DNA from: a virus
Reading direction: 5' to 3' (one strand)
DNA: 54,465 nt
Virus record (IMG/VR): IMGVR_UViG_3300027741_000084
Span: 1-54,465 of that record
This document shows positions 1-7,919 of this stretch, one piece after another. The translations under genes were made by a program, and so were the position numbers. The notes under the pieces were generated by a model, which searched no databases, was not told the DNA's origin, and saw nothing but the letters and a program-made list of their open reading frames with translations. Numbering within the stretch: position 1 is the first letter of the stretch; every line of letters starts with the position of its first letter.

Positions 1-1444
1 TTGAAACAATAAGTTCGCAGTTATGTTTTTTTCTAAACTCTTCGCAGTAAGGAATCCAAGCCAAAGTATCACCCAACGATTTTGATCCAAATGAAATATA
101 AACTCTTTTGTTTTTCAAATTTAATATATCATTATAAATCAACTCACCATTTTCATAAACTTCGGTTCTCCATTTTGTATAATATTCTCTGTTTAATTTA
201 ACCCAACTATTAATTGGCAAATTATTTTCATATATCAAATTATTTTGGTCAAATAACTTTATGTTAAATAAACTATCACTTTCTCCCAAAATTTCAAAAA
301 ATGGATTGACAACAAAGTGTTGTTTGAAAGTATAATCGTTTTTAATCGGTTCATTATAAATTATTGGTGTATCCATAATTTTTTTATAAAAATTCAATAA
401 CTCGTCCCCAAAATCTGTTTGATATTCAATTTCATAATTTTGGTTTGAATTAATTAGATCCAACAAATCATTTGAAATTTTAGTTATGTCTCCTTCTATT
501 GGTTTAATAAATGAGTCAAACATTCCCATATATTGTGGAAGGTTTCTTGTTAAAATTTTCATTTTATAATTGATCGCTTCTCTAACAACCAAAGGATTAC
601 ATTCGAAAATTGAGTTAAACATCAAAACATCACAAGACTCCATAAACAAATCAACATCATCTCTTTCGCCCCATATTGTAACATTTTTTGGTAGGTCTTC
701 CATTATTGGTTTCCAATAACTTTCAAAGTTTGGAGCTTGATTTCCAATAAAATGAAAATGTAAATTCGGATTTGTGTCTTGTAATAATCTTGCTATTTCA
801 ATTCCTTCTTTTTGATTTTTCCCTTCCGTCCATAAACCAACATTTAATATATGGGTTTTTGTTTCATCAATTTTTAATTGTTGTCTTGATTCAAATTTTT
901 TTAAAAGTGAAACTTGTTTTTCTTCGTAAGGGAACGTCAATAATTTTTTTGGTGATGGTGTAGTATTAAATTGTGAAACTTGATGATAAGGTGTTATTAA
1001 AGAATAATAATCGGGATGTAATTTTTTTAATGTGTTGGCATCATACCAAACATTATGACAGGTCTCAACAATTTTCCAAGTTCTTTTGTTTGAATATAAT
1101 TGGTTTAATATGTCTTTTGGTATTTTATTAAAACTTTCAAACGCTTCTGGTATTTCTTCTGCGTGAACAATATCAATTTTATTTTCATTAATGATTTTTA
1201 TTAAATCATATTTTTTATCTTTTTCTGTGGATAACCCTAACGTAAAAAAATGATTTTCATCTAATAACTCAATTATTTTATTTCTTTGAACAACATATGT
1301 GTCACTGAATTGTGAATACTCAACTAAAAATATTTCAATTTGATCTTTGTATTTTTGAAGGGATTCAATTCTTTTTAATGTGAATTGTGGCATTCCTCCT
1401 GTTGAAAGGTGGGGTGTGAGATATAAAAGTTTGATTTTATCCAT
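1..1444 (-). CDS. Two-domain glycosyltransferase (GT4-like plus TibC/BAHT-like heptosyltransferase domain), 3' end outside window
   Basis: An open minus-strand frame starts with ATG at 1444 and runs 481 codons off the left edge without a stop. The N-terminus (MDKIKLLYLTPHLSTGGMPQ) is a typical GT-B/GT4 start. Further on are a donor-site motif (LNVGLWTEGKNQKEGIEIA) and the E-x7-E region ECNPLVVREAI. The last ~100 visible residues change family: a beta-module (WVKLNREYYTKWR) leads into YISFGSKSLGDTLAWIPYCE and EEFRKKHNCELIVS, which is characteristic of the bacterial autotransporter O-heptosyltransferase (TibC/BAHT) family. The predicted role is sugar transfer to a protein or glycan. It is divergent from the LamG virion gene at 1499. 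The family calls come from motif recognition, and the acceptor is unknown. Confidence 0.8.
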   Translation of the reverse strand, partial: MDKIKLLYLTPHLSTGGMPQFTLKRIESLQKYKDQIEIFLVEYSQFSDTYVVQRNKIIELLDENHFFTLGLSTEKDKKYDLIKIINENKIDIVHAEEIPEAFESFNKIPKDILNQLYSNKRTWKIVETCHNVWYDANTLKKLHPDYYSLITPYHQVSQFNTTPSPKKLLTFPYEEKQVSLLKKFESRQQLKIDETKTHILNVGLWTEGKNQKEGIEIARLLQDTNPNLHFHFIGNQAPNFESYWKPIMEDLPKNVTIWGERDDVDLFMESCDVLMFNSIFECNPLVVREAINYKMKILTRNLPQYMGMFDSFIKPIEGDITKISNDLLDLINSNQNYEIEYQTDFGDELLNFYKKIMDTPIIYNEPIKNDYTFKQHFVVNPFFEILGESDSLFNIKLFDQNNLIYENNLPINSWVKLNREYYTKWRTEVYENGELIYNDILNLKNKRVYISFGSKSLGDTLAWIPYCEEFRKKHNCELIVS

Positions 1445-1479
1445 ATTAAAAAATAATAGTAAAATACTGATAAATGAAG

Positions 1480-1486
1480 TATTTAT
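1480..1486 (+). promoter_or_regulatory. TATTTAT element before the LamG gene
   Basis: GTATTTAT ends 12 nt before ATG 1499. No Shine-Dalgarno follows. Confidence 0.5.
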
Positions 1487-1498
1487 GAAAAAAGAATT

Positions 1499-2491
1499 AT
1501 GTCATCTGCAAGACCATTTGCTTTTAATACGGGATCAACAATTTCAGGAACAATACAAGTTGGTAATTTGGCCGTAGGTTACCCAACTTCGGGTTTTGAT
1601 GCCACGGGACTACAATGGTGGAATGGTCCTGATGAAGAATTGGGTTATGTAATCGCACAACCTGTACCCGATAATAGTCAACCAACACCTGTTTTTGGAC
1701 AAACAGCTTCAGTTGGATTTTTTAAAACAAATGGTTTTAATGATAGTGAATTTATTAGTATTACAAATAAATTACTAAATACAACATATACTAACGCCAA
1801 AGATGCGTCTGCGGCACTAACATCAAATGGATATTGGAACTCATACATATCACCTGTTTTATATTTAGATGCGGGTGATCCGACAAGTTATCCTGGAACA
1901 GGAAGTGTTTGGACTGATACTGTAGGTGGAAAAATATTTAATTTAATTAATGGGCCTAACTATGGTGGTGGGTTTGGTGGGTTTTTAGATTTCCAAACTT
2001 CTTCATCGCAATATGCACAATGTAATACAAGTTTACCATCTTTAAATACTTGGTCAATTAGCGTTTGGCAGAATTATAATGGAACAAATATTGGTGGGTC
2101 ACCATGTATTGTTTCAGAAGTATTTCCGACCGCCATCAATTATATGTTAGGAAACGGAAGTGATACAAGTCCTAATTTACAAACAGGGTTTTTTAATGGT
2201 TCTTGGAATCTTACACCGGTAGGTTATATATTAACACCTGGTTGGCATTTTATTGTTGGTACTTATGATGGATCAAATCTTAATTTATATGTTGATAACT
2301 CATTAATTTTTAGTGTTAATATTGTTAGTACACCAACTTCTGGCAATTCGGGAATAGTATTAATGAGAAGATGGGACTTAAATGAATATTGGGGTGGATT
2401 TTTATCAATTGTTGGTATATATGATAAGTCTTTAGATTCACAACAAATTAGTTCTTTGTGGAATGCCAATAAATCAAGATTTGGTCTTTAA
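1499..2491 (+). CDS. LamG/concanavalin-like virion or fibre protein
   Basis: 330 residues. The first ~110 are a beta-rich virion-like head (QPVPDNSQPTPVFGQTASVG). From ~115 the protein matches the LamG/concanavalin A-like jelly-roll seen in phage fibres: SPVLYLDAGDPTSYPGTGSV, then GWHFIVGTYDGSNLNLYVDN near 250-270, and a C-terminal LSIVGIYDKSLDSQQI segment, the usual final strand of LamG_3 domains. It probably displays a carbohydrate-binding module on the virion for host recognition. No signal peptide or membrane segment is visible. The ATG at 1499 lies 12 nt downstream of a TATTTAT element. The neighbouring genes are glycosyltransferases and fibre proteins, which supports an adhesin role. 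Confidence 0.7.
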   Translation: MSSARPFAFNTGSTISGTIQVGNLAVGYPTSGFDATGLQWWNGPDEELGYVIAQPVPDNSQPTPVFGQTASVGFFKTNGFNDSEFISITNKLLNTTYTNAKDASAALTSNGYWNSYISPVLYLDAGDPTSYPGTGSVWTDTVGGKIFNLINGPNYGGGFGGFLDFQTSSSQYAQCNTSLPSLNTWSISVWQNYNGTNIGGSPCIVSEVFPTAINYMLGNGSDTSPNLQTGFFNGSWNLTPVGYILTPGWHFIVGTYDGSNLNLYVDNSLIFSVNIVSTPTSGNSGIVLMRRWDLNEYWGGFLSIVGIYDKSLDSQQISSLWNANKSRFGL

Positions 2492-2525
2492 TTAATTTAT
2501 AGATTTTAGAAATATTTTAATTTGG

Positions 2526-2532
2526 TATTTAT
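2526..2532 (+). promoter_or_regulatory. TATTTAT element before the 2538 gene
   Basis: The element ends only 5 nt before ATG 2538, so a transcript started from a -10-like site would be nearly leaderless. Confidence 0.5.
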
Positions 2533-2537
2533 GTTAT

Positions 2538-2840
2538 ATGTCAAATATAATTCAAATTACTTCAATATCAGGAACACCCCCATATGATATATACGTTTGT
2601 GATCAAACAATCACATATTGTTATTTGGTATCGGGTTCTACCTTCATTACACCTCCAGTAACTTTTATTGTTCCACCACCATTGGACACATCAACACCGA
2701 TAATATTAAAAATTATTGACTCGTTGGGTTGTGAAAAAATATTTCTTCTTACTTGTGGTGAAATTTATGGAAAATTATTTGAAGGGTTTGAAGTATTCTT
2801 ATTCCAAGATGCCTCAATTTATTTATACGAAGGACCTTAA
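2538..2840 (+). CDS. Small virion-like protein of unknown function
   Basis: 100 residues, not recognised as a named family. The sequence is beta-rich, with a proline patch (PPVTFIVPPPLDTSTP) and four cysteines in the first three quarters. The C-terminus (EGFEVFLFQDASIYLYEGP) is two alternating hydrophobic/acidic strands, similar in style to the C-terminal repeats of the fibre genes ending at 8729 and 11103. The start is only 5 nt after a TATTTAT element. A small structural or fibre-associated protein is the best inference from the context. Confidence 0.55.
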   Translation: MSNIIQITSISGTPPYDIYVCDQTITYCYLVSGSTFITPPVTFIVPPPLDTSTPIILKIIDSLGCEKIFLLTCGEIYGKLFEGFEVFLFQDASIYLYEGP

Positions 2841-2868
2841 TTTAATAAATTTTTTAACAATATGTTTT

Positions 2869-3453
2869 ATGATTTCTAAAAAATGTACAAAATGTTATGA
2901 AGAAAAACCACTAACAGAATATCACAAAGGAGGTGATAAATACGGGCGTCAATATGTTTGTAAAGCTTGTAAAAAAAAATACGCTATTCAAAACAAAGAT
3001 AGGGAAAACGAACGTAAGTTGAATTGGAAATTAAATAATATGGAAAAAATTATCATAAGTAAAAAAAAGTATTATGAGTTGAACAAAGATAAGGAAATAA
3101 AAAGAAATACAAAATATGCTAACATAAAGAAAAAAAATGATATAAATTTCAAACTTTCTTGTATTATGAGATCAAGATTAGTAAATTTTGTAAAACTAAA
3201 AAATTACACAAAAACTAATAAAACATTTGATATTGTTGGTTGTTCTCCAGAAAATTTAAAAAAATATCTTGAAAATCTATTTGTGGAAGGTATGTCTTGG
3301 GAAAACCACGGCATTGATGGGTGGCACATAGATCACAGAATTCCACTATCATCTGCAAAAACCAAAGAAGAAGTATATAAATTATCTCACTATACTAATT
3401 TACAACCTATGTGGGCCACAGAAAATTTAAAAAAAAGTTCTAAAATACTTTAG
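2869..3453 (+). CDS. HNH endonuclease with N-terminal zinc-ribbon
   Basis: The ATG at 2869 (MISKKCTKCYEEKPL) is chosen because upstream in-frame codons overlap the previous gene and have no domain character. Cys6, Cys9, Cys31 and Cys34 form a zinc-finger pair. The middle is a basic, Lys/Asn-rich helical linker. The C-terminus carries the HNH core: GWHIDHRIPLSSAK followed by HYTNLQPMWATENLKKSSK. These are the hallmarks of free-standing phage homing-type HNH nucleases. No TATTTAT element precedes it, unlike most neighbours, and it sits between a virion gene and a glycosyltransferase cassette, as expected for a mobile insertion. Confidence 0.85.
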   Translation: MISKKCTKCYEEKPLTEYHKGGDKYGRQYVCKACKKKYAIQNKDRENERKLNWKLNNMEKIIISKKKYYELNKDKEIKRNTKYANIKKKNDINFKLSCIMRSRLVNFVKLKNYTKTNKTFDIVGCSPENLKKYLENLFVEGMSWENHGIDGWHIDHRIPLSSAKTKEEVYKLSHYTNLQPMWATENLKKSSKIL

Positions 3454-3511
3454 TGTTTATTCGGTTTATATTTTTTTTATTACTACTATATTTTTTAAAA
3501 AATAAAATAAA

Positions 3512-4756
3512 ATGAATACTATATTTGTTCAAATAGCATCGTTTAGAGATCCTCAATTAGTACCAACTATTAATGATCTTTTAAATAACGCCAAATATCC
3601 AAATAATCTAAGAATTGGAATTTGTAATCAGTTTAATTCCGAAGATGAATTTAACATAGACGAGTTCAGAAATGACAAAAGATTTAAAATTATTGATGTC
3701 TTAGATGTTGAATCAAAAGGTGTTTGTTGGGCAAGACATCAAGTTCAACAATTGTATGGTAATGAAAAATATACATTACAAATTGATTCCCATATGAGAT
3801 TTGAAAAAGATTGGGATGATACTCTTATTAAGATGATTAAACAACTCCAAAAGAAAGGACATAAAAAACCTTTGTTAACAGGATATGTTTCATCTTTTGA
3901 TCCGGAAAACGACCCACAAGGAAGAGTTACCGAGCCGTGGAGAATGGCTTTTGATAGATTTACACCTGAAGGTGTTGTATTCTTTTTACCTGAAGTTATT
4001 CCTGGATGGAAAGAACTTAAAGAACCTGTGACAGCAAGATTTTATTCTGCTCACTTTTGTTTTACATTAGGACAATTTTCAACTGAAGTTCAACACGATC
4101 CTGAATTTTATTTTCACGGAGAAGAAATTTCAATCACTGTGAGGGCATATACTCACGGATACGATTTATTTCACCCACATAAAGTTGTTATTTGGCATGA
4201 ATACACAAGAAAAGGAAGAATTAAACAATGGGACATAGATAAAGAATGGCATAAGAAAAACACCGCATGTCATATTAAAAACAGACAATTACTTGGTGTT
4301 GATGGTGAAAAATATAATGGAGATTACTCAGAATGGTTTGGAACAGAAAGAACCATAAGAGATTATGAAAAATATGCTGGCGTATTGTTTGAGACAAGAG
4401 GTATTCAACAAGAAACAATAGATAAAAAATACCCACCAAACACATACGATTATAAAACCGAAGAAGAATGGAGAAATTCATTTTCAACCATATTCAAACA
4501 TTGTATTGATTTAGATCTAAATCGTGTTCCTGAAACTGATTATGATTTTTGGGTTGTTGCATTTCACGATAAAGAACATAAAACACTATTTAGACAAGAC
4601 GCAGACGCCAACGAAATTTTAAGAATTAAAAATGATCCTGATGGTTACGGAAAAATATGGAGAGAGTTTAATACAACAGAAATTCCTTCGTATTGGGTGG
4701 TTTGGCCACATTCCGTTTCGAAAGATTGGTGTGAAAGAATTATTGGAAATTTATGA
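3512..4756 (+). CDS. GlcNAc-transferase-type glycosyltransferase (PF11397-like)
   Basis: 414 residues. It begins with IFVQIASFRDPQLVPTI, followed by SKGVCWARHQVQQLY and LQIDSHMRFEKDWDD. This is the signature of the polypeptide/Skp1-type N-acetylglucosaminyltransferase family, with Asp92-Ser93-His94 as the DxD-like metal site. Later segments (SAHFCFTLGQFSTEV, FYFHGEEISITVRAYTHGY) also fit. The C-terminal ~110 residues are an extra domain (DYDFWVVAFHDKEHKTLFRQ). The predicted activity is sugar transfer from a nucleotide sugar to a protein hydroxyl or glycan. The stop overlaps the next start by 4 nt (ATGA), so translation is probably coupled. Whether the acceptor is a virion fibre or a host glycan cannot be told. 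Confidence 0.78.
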   Translation: MNTIFVQIASFRDPQLVPTINDLLNNAKYPNNLRIGICNQFNSEDEFNIDEFRNDKRFKIIDVLDVESKGVCWARHQVQQLYGNEKYTLQIDSHMRFEKDWDDTLIKMIKQLQKKGHKKPLLTGYVSSFDPENDPQGRVTEPWRMAFDRFTPEGVVFFLPEVIPGWKELKEPVTARFYSAHFCFTLGQFSTEVQHDPEFYFHGEEISITVRAYTHGYDLFHPHKVVIWHEYTRKGRIKQWDIDKEWHKKNTACHIKNRQLLGVDGEKYNGDYSEWFGTERTIRDYEKYAGVLFETRGIQQETIDKKYPPNTYDYKTEEEWRNSFSTIFKHCIDLDLNRVPETDYDFWVVAFHDKEHKTLFRQDADANEILRIKNDPDGYGKIWREFNTTEIPSYWVVWPHSVSKDWCERIIGNL

Positions 4757-5628
4757 TAAAAATTGTCACAGCAATATACTCAAACTTATACAACACTAAA
4801 TTAGGGGGTAGAGATAGTCGTCAAGGACATTATTTAAATTCACTTCGAAGCTTATTAAAAATGTCTAACGCGACTTTTGTTTGTTATACAAGTATTAGTG
4901 AAATAGATATTCTGAAAGATTTTTTTTATGTTCAAAATAACTTTAATGAAAATCAAATAATATTTAAAACATTTGATTTACAAAGATGTGATTTTCACAA
5001 ACACATCCAAAGAATAAAAGATGTGTCAAGTAAAGTATTAAAAGATAGATGCTATGAAATTCAATACTCAAAGTTTATTTGGTGTTTGAATGAATTAACT
5101 GATGATGTAAAACATTTATATTGGTTTGATGCAGGACTTTCACATACAGGTTTAATACCTTTCAAATATTTAGACCAAACAAAAGGATATTGGGAAAAAT
5201 ATTTTGAGTCTTCACTTTTTAATAACAACTTTTTAAATAATCTAATAGATTTTACAGAGGATAAAATTGTTGTTTGTGCTAAAGACAACAAAAGAAATTA
5301 TTGGTCTACAACATTACCAAAAAAATATTATTCTAAATATAATAGTGATCGACATATAATTGGCGGTTTTTTTGGTGGTAAAAAAGATATAATGAAAACA
5401 TTTTGTGATTTATTTACTGAAAAAATAAATGAAGTGTTGGTAAATGAAAACGAACTTTATTTAGAAGAAAATATTATGTCACTTTTATATTACAATAATC
5501 AAGACTTATTCACTTCTTTATATTTTGATATTTGGTGGCACGAAGAAGATATTATACCTGGTGTCGATCTTTTAGAATTAACAAAAACAGAAAAAAGTTT
5601 TTATAAAATTTTAGAAAACTTAAATTAA
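4753..5628 (+). CDS. HtrL/YibB-family putative glycosyltransferase
   Basis: 291 residues. It resembles the HtrL_YibB (PF09612) family and is homologous to the N-terminal half of the next gene: IVTAIYSNLYNTKLGGRDSR at the start, LYWFDAGLSHTG with Asp126, and IIGGFFGGKKDIM further on. In the family the (F/I)DAG and GGFFGG motifs are the conserved core and a GT-A-like fold is suspected. The start overlaps the preceding stop by 4 nt, and the next gene begins 3 nt after this one ends, so the three genes form one translational unit. The exact chemistry is unproven. Confidence 0.65.
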   Translation: MIKIVTAIYSNLYNTKLGGRDSRQGHYLNSLRSLLKMSNATFVCYTSISEIDILKDFFYVQNNFNENQIIFKTFDLQRCDFHKHIQRIKDVSSKVLKDRCYEIQYSKFIWCLNELTDDVKHLYWFDAGLSHTGLIPFKYLDQTKGYWEKYFESSLFNNNFLNNLIDFTEDKIVVCAKDNKRNYWSTTLPKKYYSKYNSDRHIIGGFFGGKKDIMKTFCDLFTEKINEVLVNENELYLEENIMSLLYYNNQDLFTSLYFDIWWHEEDIIPGVDLLELTKTEKSFYKILENLN

Positions 5629-5631
5629 AAA

Positions 5632-7299
5632 ATGATAACATTAGTAACTGGTTTATGGGATATTGGAAGAGGGAATCTTTCTGAAGGATGGTCGAGGTCT
5701 TTTGATCATTACTTAAATAAATTTGAACAACTATTACAAGTTGATTGTAATATGATAATTTTCGGAGACAAAGAACTAGAAAAATTTGTTTCAGAAAGAA
5801 GAAATGAAGAAAACACACAATTTATTTTAAGAGACCTAAGTTGGTTTAGAAATAATGAATTTTTCGATCAAATCCAAAACATTAGAAATAATCCAAAATG
5901 GTATAATTTGGCCGGTTGGTTAAAAGATTCAACACAAGCAAAATTAGAAATGTATAACTCACTGGTTATGTCAAAAATGTTTATCTTACACGATGCGGTT
6001 CTTTTGGATAAATTTGATTCAGAAAAACTTTATTGGATTGATGCTGGTTTAGCAAACACCGTTCATATGGGTTATTTAACTCACGACAAGGTTTTAGGTA
6101 AGATAGATAAATTATCTGATAACTTTTTATTTATTTGTTTTCCATATCAAGCGGATCGTGAAATACATGGGTTCAACATCGATAAGATGACCGAAATAAC
6201 GGGAACAAGAGTTGACAAAGTTTGTCGTGGTGGTTTTTTTGGTGGAACAAAAGAACTTATTCGTCAGATGAATACTCTGTATTACAATCTTATTAAATCA
6301 ACATTACAAAAAGGTTTAATGGGAACGGAAGAAAGTTTGTTTTCAATTCTACTTTATAACAATCCAACAATTACCGATTATGTTGAAATTGAATCAAATG
6401 GTTTGGTTTATAAGTTTTTTGAAGATGTTAAGAACGATACTGCAGAGGTTAAAACTTTAAAGAAAAATTATAAAGTCAAAAAAAATAAAACAGGTGATGT
6501 TGGTTTATATGTTATTACATTTAATAGTCCAAAACAATTTGAAACATTAATAACTTCTATGTTAGAATATGATTCAGATTTTATCAATAAAACAAAAAAG
6601 TTTTTGTTAGATAATTCTACAGATCTTTCAACTACTCCGAGATATAAAGAATTGTGTGAACAATATGGTTTTGAACACATTAAAAAGGATAATATTGGAA
6701 TTACAGGAGGAAGAGTTTTTGTTGCAGAACACTTCCACGAATCTGATATGGATTACTATTATTTTTATGAAGACGATATGTTTTTCTATAATGGTTCAGA
6801 CGACACTTGTAAAAATGGTTTTAATAGAAAAACAAAAAATTTATATAGAAAAGTTTTTCAAATATTCAAAAAAGAAGATTTTGACTTTTTAAAATTAAAC
6901 TTTACAGAATTTTATGGTAGTCACGAAAAACAATGGTCTTGGTATAATGTGGATCAAGAGTTTAGAAAAACACATTGGCCTATGAATCAAAATCTACCAC
7001 GAAATGGTCAAGATCCTGATTCACCAAGTTTAGAGTTTAAAAACATAAAATCCTACGAAGGTATACCTTATGCCACAGGAGAAATATATCTATCTAACTG
7101 GCCAATTCTTCTATCAAAAGAAGGAAATTACAAATGTTATATAGAAACAAAATTTCAATTTCCTTACGAACAGACTCTTATGTCTCATTGTTATAAAGAA
7201 ACAATTAAGGGACGAATTCATGCTGGTGTTCTACTTATGACACCAACTGAACATAATCGATTTGACTTTTACGAAGGTAGTTTAAGAAAAGAATTTTAA
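5632..7299 (+). CDS. Fusion: HtrL/YibB-like domain plus GT2-like glycosyltransferase domain
   Basis: 555 residues. Residues 1-~275 repeat the fold of the preceding gene (ITLVTGLWDIGRGNLSEGW; LYWIDAGLANT with Asp137; GGFFGGTKEL). From ~285 a second module starts (GDVGLYVITFNSPKQFETLI), which looks like a GT2 nucleotide-sugar site, with IGITGGRVFVAEHF and a DxD-like YYFYEDDMFFYNG near 375-385. A bifunctional enzyme adding two sugars in succession is a reasonable inference. It is the last gene of the glycosyltransferase cassette. The tail fibre block follows 26 nt downstream with its own TATTTAT element. Confidence 0.68.
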   Translation: MITLVTGLWDIGRGNLSEGWSRSFDHYLNKFEQLLQVDCNMIIFGDKELEKFVSERRNEENTQFILRDLSWFRNNEFFDQIQNIRNNPKWYNLAGWLKDSTQAKLEMYNSLVMSKMFILHDAVLLDKFDSEKLYWIDAGLANTVHMGYLTHDKVLGKIDKLSDNFLFICFPYQADREIHGFNIDKMTEITGTRVDKVCRGGFFGGTKELIRQMNTLYYNLIKSTLQKGLMGTEESLFSILLYNNPTITDYVEIESNGLVYKFFEDVKNDTAEVKTLKKNYKVKKNKTGDVGLYVITFNSPKQFETLITSMLEYDSDFINKTKKFLLDNSTDLSTTPRYKELCEQYGFEHIKKDNIGITGGRVFVAEHFHESDMDYYYFYEDDMFFYNGSDDTCKNGFNRKTKNLYRKVFQIFKKEDFDFLKLNFTEFYGSHEKQWSWYNVDQEFRKTHWPMNQNLPRNGQDPDSPSLEFKNIKSYEGIPYATGEIYLSNWPILLSKEGNYKCYIETKFQFPYEQTLMSHCYKETIKGRIHAGVLLMTPTEHNRFDFYEGSLRKEF

Positions 7300-7305
7300 T
7301 TCAAG

Positions 7306-7312
7306 TATTTAT
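7306..7312 (+). promoter_or_regulatory. TATTTAT element before the 7326 fibre gene
   Basis: It ends 13 nt before ATG 7326 and directly follows the glycosyltransferase operon, marking a new unit. Confidence 0.5.
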
Positions 7313-7325
7313 TAATAAAGATTAA

Positions 7326-7826
7326 ATGGAGTTCTTTATTAAGAAAAATTCTACTCTTCCAATATTAAAAATTAATGTAATTAAAGATGGAAGATCTGAC
7401 TACGATAGATCTATGCGGTTTTTAGAAGAAACCGATATATTTTTTTCTATGGTAAATACCGAAACAGGTATTCCAAAAATCACAACAAGACCGGCTGGCA
7501 TAATGAAAAAAGAAAAATTAAATGCCAACGAAGAAGACCAATATTATGTTTATTATCAGTTTACACCATTTGACACAAAACAAACCGCAAGATATAAAGG
7601 TCAATTTTTATTTAGAAATGATACTGGAGTTTTGGTTTTACCTTTAAATCAAGAAATTTATATAAATGTAACGGATAGTTTTGTAATTGATGATTTTGAT
7701 TTTCAAAGTTGTTATATTGTGGATTATCCTTGTTGTAAATCACAACCAATACCTCCACCACCAATTCCTCCTGTTACAACAACTTCAACAATATCTCCAA
7801 CAACAACATCAACAACAAGTATATGA
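7326..7826 (+). CDS. Fibre/virion head-domain protein, Thr-rich C-terminus (possible frameshifted tail)
   Basis: 166 residues. The first ~140 are clearly paralogous to the next gene: MEFFIKKNSTLPILKI versus [16 protein letters not shown], both with FFSMV(N/D)T(E/Q)TGIPKI and a YYVYY(Q/R)FTP core. This looks like the N-terminal attachment domain of a baseplate or fibre protein. After a Pro-rich stretch the frame ends in a Thr/Ser repeat (SPTTTSTTSI). The +1 frame stays open 55 nt further, to a TAA at 7881, and would add YDYISVTGGNNNCVGGVCP. Either the short form is real, or an indel or frameshift lies in the repeat. The function itself is inferred from location. Confidence 0.6.
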   Translation: MEFFIKKNSTLPILKINVIKDGRSDYDRSMRFLEETDIFFSMVNTETGIPKITTRPAGIMKKEKLNANEEDQYYVYYQFTPFDTKQTARYKGQFLFRNDTGVLVLPLNQEIYINVTDSFVIDDFDFQSCYIVDYPCCKSQPIPPPPIPPVTTTSTISPTTTSTTSI

Positions 7827-7899
7827 TTATATATCTGTAACTGGCGGAAATAACAACTGTGTTGGTGGTGTTTGTCCTTAACTAAAATCACAACTAAGG

Positions 7900-7906
7900 T
7901 ATTTAT
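7900..7906 (+). promoter_or_regulatory. TATTTAT element before the 7920 fibre gene
   Basis: It ends 13 nt before ATG 7920. Spacing and context are the same as at 7306, fitting the paralogous duplication. Confidence 0.5.
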
Positions 7907-7919
7907 AAAGAAAGTATAG

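Noticed and set aside
772-963. Plus-strand hydrophobic 63-codon frame
   Set aside because: It is the complement of the glycosyltransferase at 1-1444. The runs of Leu/Phe are an effect of A+T-rich antisense codons, not a membrane protein.
2716-2868. Upstream extension of the HNH frame
   Set aside because: It overlaps the previous gene completely, and the zinc-ribbon starts right at the ATG at 2869.
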